Source: Rikenella microfusus (GTDB lineage Bacteria > Bacteroidota > Bacteroidia > Bacteroidales > VadinHA17). From it: DNA of 47,330 nucleotides. A program made the position numbers and the translations under genes. Shown in pieces: positions 44,702-47,330 of this stretch. Position 1 is the first letter of the stretch. Each line of letters starts with the position of its first letter. The DNA lies in assembly GCA_022736275.1 (NCBI GenBank), contig DZBJ01000024.1:1-47330 (forward strand). Reading direction: 5' to 3'. A model generated the notes under the pieces. That model searched no databases. It saw only the letters and a list, made by a program, of their open reading frames with translations, and was not told the DNA's origin.

Positions 44702-44752
44702 CTGTTCATTTGGTTTGGTCCATGAAGATAGTCAAAAAATAAAAAGTCAGGG

Positions 44753-44877
44753 ATTGATTTACGAATATCGATTAACGATTTAGGACTTAAGAAGTTAGAT
44801 TGACATGCTCATGGTATGGAGATAATATGAAATAAATACTTCCTAAATCAAAAATCGCCATTCCTTGTTCTTAAATC
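44753..44877. repeat. Heptanucleotide repeat tracts between the corrinoid-protein and methyltransferase genes
   Basis: ATTGATT, TACGAAT, ATCGATT, AACGATT, TAGGACT, TAAGAAG, TTAGATT occupy 44753-44801; CTAAATC, AAAAATC, GCCATTC, CTTGTTC, TTAAATC occupy 44843-44877. Both are 7-nt-period arrays with degenerate units (second array ends in TC). They fill most of the 208-nt gap. Confidence 0.8.
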
Positions 44878-44909
44878 ATAATAAAGGTGTCGACAAAGAT
44901 CAGCGATGT

Positions 44910-45578
44910 CTACTGAGCGATCGATTTAAGAAACTCTACTGCTCCCTGGGGATCGGGCGAATAGTGGTCAGCACCGATCTTCACACAGAACTCGGGAGTC
45001 ACCGGAGCTCCCCCGACAAGTATCTTCATGGAATGGCGGATCTCCCTGAGTGAGGCGACGGTCTTCCGCATGTTTTCCATTGTGGTGGTGAGCAATGCGG
45101 ACAAGCCGATCACTGCACCCGGGTATTTATCAGCTGTCTCTATGAATTTCTCTGTGCTGACATCCACCCCGAGGTCAATCACTTCCCATCCTGCTCCCTC
45201 TATCATCATAGCAACCAGGTTCTTGCCAATATCATGCAGGTCGCCTGTCACCGTACCGACTATAAAGGTTCCTTTCCTCCTTGTCTCGCCCGAGAGGTAA
45301 AATGGTCTGAGATGGATCATTGAGCTGTTCATTGCCTTGGCGGCCATGAGCATCTGCGGAACGAATATTTCATTGCGGCTGAATTTTTCTCCCACCCTTG
45401 ACATAGCAGGGATGAGGGCCTCTTCAAGTATCACTCCCGGGCTGACTCCTGAATCGAGTGCGATCCTGGTGAGCTCAAAAGCCCCCTGCTGGTCCTTCAG
45501 AGCGGGGGGATAGGGTGATTTTAAATCCACCTTCCCAAACTCAACGCAGATGGAAATTCTTTCCAGAAGCTCAGTCAT
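44910..45578 (-). CDS. Corrinoid (B12-binding) methyl carrier protein
   Basis: This 222-residue protein has the two-part B12-binding plan of MtbC/MttC and MetH: a helical cap (about 30-100: LIPAMSRVGEKFSRNEIFVP) and a Rossmann domain with the lower-axial motif GDLHDIGKNLVAMMI (D113, H115, G118). It also has SALLTTTM and GGAPVT phosphate/base-binding loops. It carries the methyl group for the methyltransferase coded next. It is the first gene of corrinoid protein - methyltransferase - reactivase. Which enzyme accepts the methyl group is not shown; no MttB-type, homocysteine or CODH/ACS partner is within the window. No promoter with both boxes was found upstream. Confidence 0.9.
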   Translation of the reverse strand: MTELLERISICVEFGKVDLKSPYPPALKDQQGAFELTRIALDSGVSPGVILEEALIPAMSRVGEKFSRNEIFVPQMLMAAKAMNSSMIHLRPFYLSGETRRKGTFIVGTVTGDLHDIGKNLVAMMIEGAGWEVIDLGVDVSTEKFIETADKYPGAVIGLSALLTTTMENMRKTVASLREIRHSMKILVGGAPVTPEFCVKIGADHYSPDPQGAVEFLKSIAQ

Positions 45579-45869
45579 TGTAATCTGGTGTTTGTCATCA
45601 CTTTATCAAAAGCTCCCCGCTGCCGGATGAGCTATGCATGATCAACTCTGAAACGGCATGTAAATAAGCACTATTTTTTAACACGGCATCATTACTGTCC
45701 AATAAACTTTAAAGGGCAGTAGAATAGCGGGTTTGGGGCAGGCAGTTAAGAGTAAGGTATAATGAAGACAAGAAAGCACCGGACTGTTTCCGGGTTTTCA
45801 GTTCTTATCTCTGCCAAATAGGGCTACCTGCAATTTACTTACGGTCATTTCGTATGCTTTCTGGTGCAC
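45579..45869. other. Intergenic stretch, no gene seen
   Basis: About 290 nt between the corrinoid-protein start and the stop of the FISUMP-like fragment. I see no protein-like frame. A small hairpin CCGGA-CTGTT-TCCGG near 45779-45793 is followed by GTTTTC on the plus strand, a weak terminator-like feature with no plus-strand gene to serve. Confidence 0.4.
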
Positions 45870-46058
45870 TTAGTCCTTTAGACAGCGAACAGAGTATCCG
45901 AATGATTTTGCGGCTATCTGCTTGTATAAATACCCTGATCCATGGTAAACATACCAGCTATAAGCATTATAGGATGAATATTCATCAGTACTCCACCAGG
46001 AATCGAAAATTGTGATGTAAGAAAAAGACCCTGCTGCATTACGCAGTCCTCCGGGAAA
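45870..46058 (-). pseudogene. Out-of-frame C-terminal fragment of a FISUMP domain
   Basis: In the minus-strand frame two bases out of phase with the beta-helix CDS, 62 codons read FPGGLRNAAGSFS, then SWWSTDEYSSYNAYSWYVYH, and finish KSFGYSVRCLKD before TAA (45870-45872). This is the ending of the Fibrobacter succinogenes major paralogous domain (PGGxRN..GSF, WWSSTE, A.Y, K..GFSVRCLKD), with its N-terminal part missing. Stops TGA, TGA and TAA close the frame upstream of 46067, so it cannot be expressed alone. It overlaps the last 48 codons of the beta-helix CDS, which suggests that the junction joins two once-separate genes. Confidence 0.75.
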
Positions 46059-46987
46059 TGCATATTCTTATCATCACCGTCAGACTCAAATGCATTATCA
46101 GCTCCGGGAAGAGCAACACGGTCAGGAGAGACTATACCAAAAAGGAACTGTGCATTTCCTCTCCATCCAAGGTCCCAGTCAAACATGTCATCATTACCCC
46201 ACCACATTGCAACGTATTTCACATTGACAGTGCCACCGAAAAACTCAATACCATCATCATCGTTAGCAACTATTTCAACATGATCAATTGTAGTACCGCG
46301 ACCTACAGAGCCAAGTGTGATACCATTCAATTCATTAGCTGTAGTTATTGTTGCACCTGCATGTCTGACTGAAACATATCTCAGAATACCTGAGTTGTCA
46401 TCGTCATTTTCTGTACCAGGGGCTGCACCATGAACGTTATAGGGGTTTGCTGCCGGGTAACCTTCAACATAAGCAACACCCGGAGAAACATACAATCCGT
46501 TGTTTGGTGTTACGTTGTTCTTGCCTTTCCCCAGGATCACCAGTCCACCCCATTTACCTTTGTTACAAACAGGATAAGTACCGTCAAAATTAATGTCTTC
46601 AGTTGTTGTCATAACAATCGGGCATGATTCTGTTCCATCTGCAATAATCTTACCGCCTCTGGCAACAACAATTGCACAAGCATTTGCAGCATCAAGGTTT
46701 GGAGCACCTTTAATAACGGTTCCCGGCATGATAGTCAGGGTTAATCCTTCAGGAACATAGACCTTTCTGTCGAGAATGTAGGTGTTGGTACATGTCAGAA
46801 CAGTACTTTTTGTCAAAAGGTCAATTCCACCAACAGTCGTAACCAAAGTTGAGAAATTAACCTCGGGTCTGTCTGAAACAGGCACAGGGCATCCGCATGC
46901 TTCACCCAGGTTGCTCTGGGAAAAGCCGTTCGTAATTGCTGCTATAGCCAGAATAGCTGTAGCAGTGAGGAGTCGAATTTTTTTCAT
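45914..46987 (-). CDS. Secreted right-handed beta-helix-type protein with foreign 3' end
   Basis: The 357-residue product has a signal peptide (MKKIRLLTATAILAIAAITN). Blocks such as LTCTNTYILDRKVYVPEGLT, IMPGTVIKG, VVARGGKIIADGTESCPIVM, KGKWGGLVILGKGKN, RYVSVRHAGATI and DHVEIVANDDDGIEFFGGTV are the parallel beta-helix turns of a secreted family common in Bacteroidota. Residues up to about 306 (AFESDGDDKN) read naturally, but the rest (MHFPEDCVMQQGLFLTSQFS, and so on) is unlike the family and coincides with an out-of-frame FISUMP fragment. Family members are usually longer and end in a type IX sorting domain; this one does not. The real gene is thus probably truncated by recombination, or the contig is misjoined. 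Confidence 0.7.
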   Translation of the reverse strand: MKKIRLLTATAILAIAAITNGFSQSNLGEACGCPVPVSDRPEVNFSTLVTTVGGIDLLTKSTVLTCTNTYILDRKVYVPEGLTLTIMPGTVIKGAPNLDAANACAIVVARGGKIIADGTESCPIVMTTTEDINFDGTYPVCNKGKWGGLVILGKGKNNVTPNNGLYVSPGVAYVEGYPAANPYNVHGAAPGTENDDDNSGILRYVSVRHAGATITTANELNGITLGSVGRGTTIDHVEIVANDDDGIEFFGGTVNVKYVAMWWGNDDMFDWDLGWRGNAQFLFGIVSPDRVALPGADNAFESDGDDKNMHFPEDCVMQQGLFLTSQFSIPGGVLMNIHPIMLIAGMFTMDQGIYTSR

Positions 46988-47174
46988 TCTTAATATCTTT
47001 TTTGTTTTAATCCATCACTATTAATGGACAGAACAAAATTCCATCACCAGTTTAAACTGAATGAATATTCTTCATCAATAAATCTTTAAATAATTGTGCT
47101 ATTAGTGTTAAAGAAATGTTACCGTTTTTTTACAGTCTTCACTTCATTTTTTGAACAAGGTGAAAACCAGACTT

Positions 47175-47309
47175 TTAATTTTCAGTTAACCTTAATTTAA
47201 TATTGGTAGATGAAGTATATGCACCTTCAATGATATAATCAGAACTCATGCTTAAGCAGAATTCCCCACTGGGGTCATATGGGGGTATATAATAAGATAG
47301 ACGTTCCAT
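47175..47309 (-). CDS. Possible 44-residue peptide of unknown family
   Basis: A short frame (MERLSYYIPPYDPSGEF..., ending KLRLTEN) runs from an ATG at 47309 to TAA at 47175-47177. Composition is protein-like (few rare residues, balanced charge), but I recognise no family, and no signal or membrane segment is seen. Its start codon sits on the boundary of the loop and stem of the inverted repeat at 47297-47326. It could be a chance frame. Confidence 0.2.
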   Translation of the reverse strand: MERLSYYIPPYDPSGEFCLSMSSDYIIEGAYTSSTNIKLRLTEN

Positions 47310-47326
47310 TAAAACGGAACGTCTAT
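47297..47326. repeat. 11-bp inverted repeat at the window edge
   Basis: ATAGACGTTCC (47297-47307) and GGAACGTCTAT (47316-47326) form a perfect 11-bp stem with loop ATTAAAAC. On the minus strand it is followed by CTTATTAT, so it may end a gene to the right of the window or control the small frame beginning inside it. Confidence 0.65.
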
Positions 47327-47330
47327 GCAA

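Larger units (their letters stand above)
46988..47330. other. AT-rich region upstream of the beta-helix gene
   Basis: 343 nt without a recognised gene. It holds the likely leader of the beta-helix gene; I found no promoter with both boxes. It also contains a small CCCCACTGGGG hairpin near 47265, a 44-codon minus frame (47175-47309) and an 11-bp inverted repeat at the right edge, listed separately. Confidence 0.5.

Noticed and set aside
24111..44877. CRISPR-like array
   Set aside because: The repeats have a 7-nt period with drifting units, no spacers and no cas genes.
31909..45578. Complete Wood-Ljungdahl pathway
   Set aside because: CODH/ACS, formyl-THF synthetase and methenyl-THF genes are not in the window; only parts of a methyl branch are seen.

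Overview
The window reads as chromosomal DNA of a member of the Bacteroidota, most likely an anaerobic, uncultured Bacteroidales-type organism. Reasons: promoters of the TTG/TTTG-N19-21-TAnnTTTG class with no obvious Shine-Dalgarno sites; a PorE-like TPR/PD40/OmpA protein; type III glutamine synthetase; a DUF2851 protein; a GH92 lipoprotein; many Gln-ending signal peptides; a C-terminal fragment of the Fibrobacter succinogenes major paralogous (FISUMP) domain; and the gene order purM-prfA-pyrF. I see no tRNA, rRNA, CRISPR array, integrase or transposase. This lineage call is inference.

Layout. 1-12.5 kb is housekeeping, mostly on the minus strand: a GH92 alpha-mannosidase cut by the window edge, priA, sucC, a SpoU RNA methyltransferase (plus), a TPR lipoprotein, a deoxynucleoside kinase, rpsO-pnp and a DUF2851 gene. 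12.8-22.7 kb is a tight plus-strand run of six exported proteins: an OmpA-domain protein, an FN3/MORN-like protein, a roughly 1030-residue protein with a beta-rich tail, and two 326-residue paralogues flanking an 823-residue Ig-like/proline-rich protein. An MFS transporter follows. 24.2-31.8 kb carries purM-prfA-pyrF, the PorE-like gene and glnN. 31.9-45.6 kb is rich in one-carbon genes: a two-subunit NAD-linked formate dehydrogenase, a MetV-MetF fusion, xylAB, and three separate proteins matching the last three domains of cobalamin-dependent methionine synthase (corrinoid carrier, pterin methyltransferase, reactivation domain). 45.9-47.3 kb holds a secreted beta-helix protein whose 3' end runs into an out-of-frame FISUMP remnant.

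How genes work together. Formate dehydrogenase, MetV-MetF, the methyl-THF:corrinoid methyltransferase, the corrinoid protein and its reactivase could form a formate/folate/corrinoid methyl branch; no CODH/ACS, formyl-THF synthetase or homocysteine-binding domain is present, so the methyl acceptor is unknown. xylB-xylA-metVF are almost contiguous and may be one transcript. The six exported proteins look like one undescribed envelope or surface assembly.

Non-coding highlights: degenerate repeats with a strict 7-nt period at three gene junctions, one apparently supplying part of the prfA promoter and another the stop codon of the MFS gene; and a GC-rich, foldable element with a possible pseudoknot upstream of the six-gene cluster.
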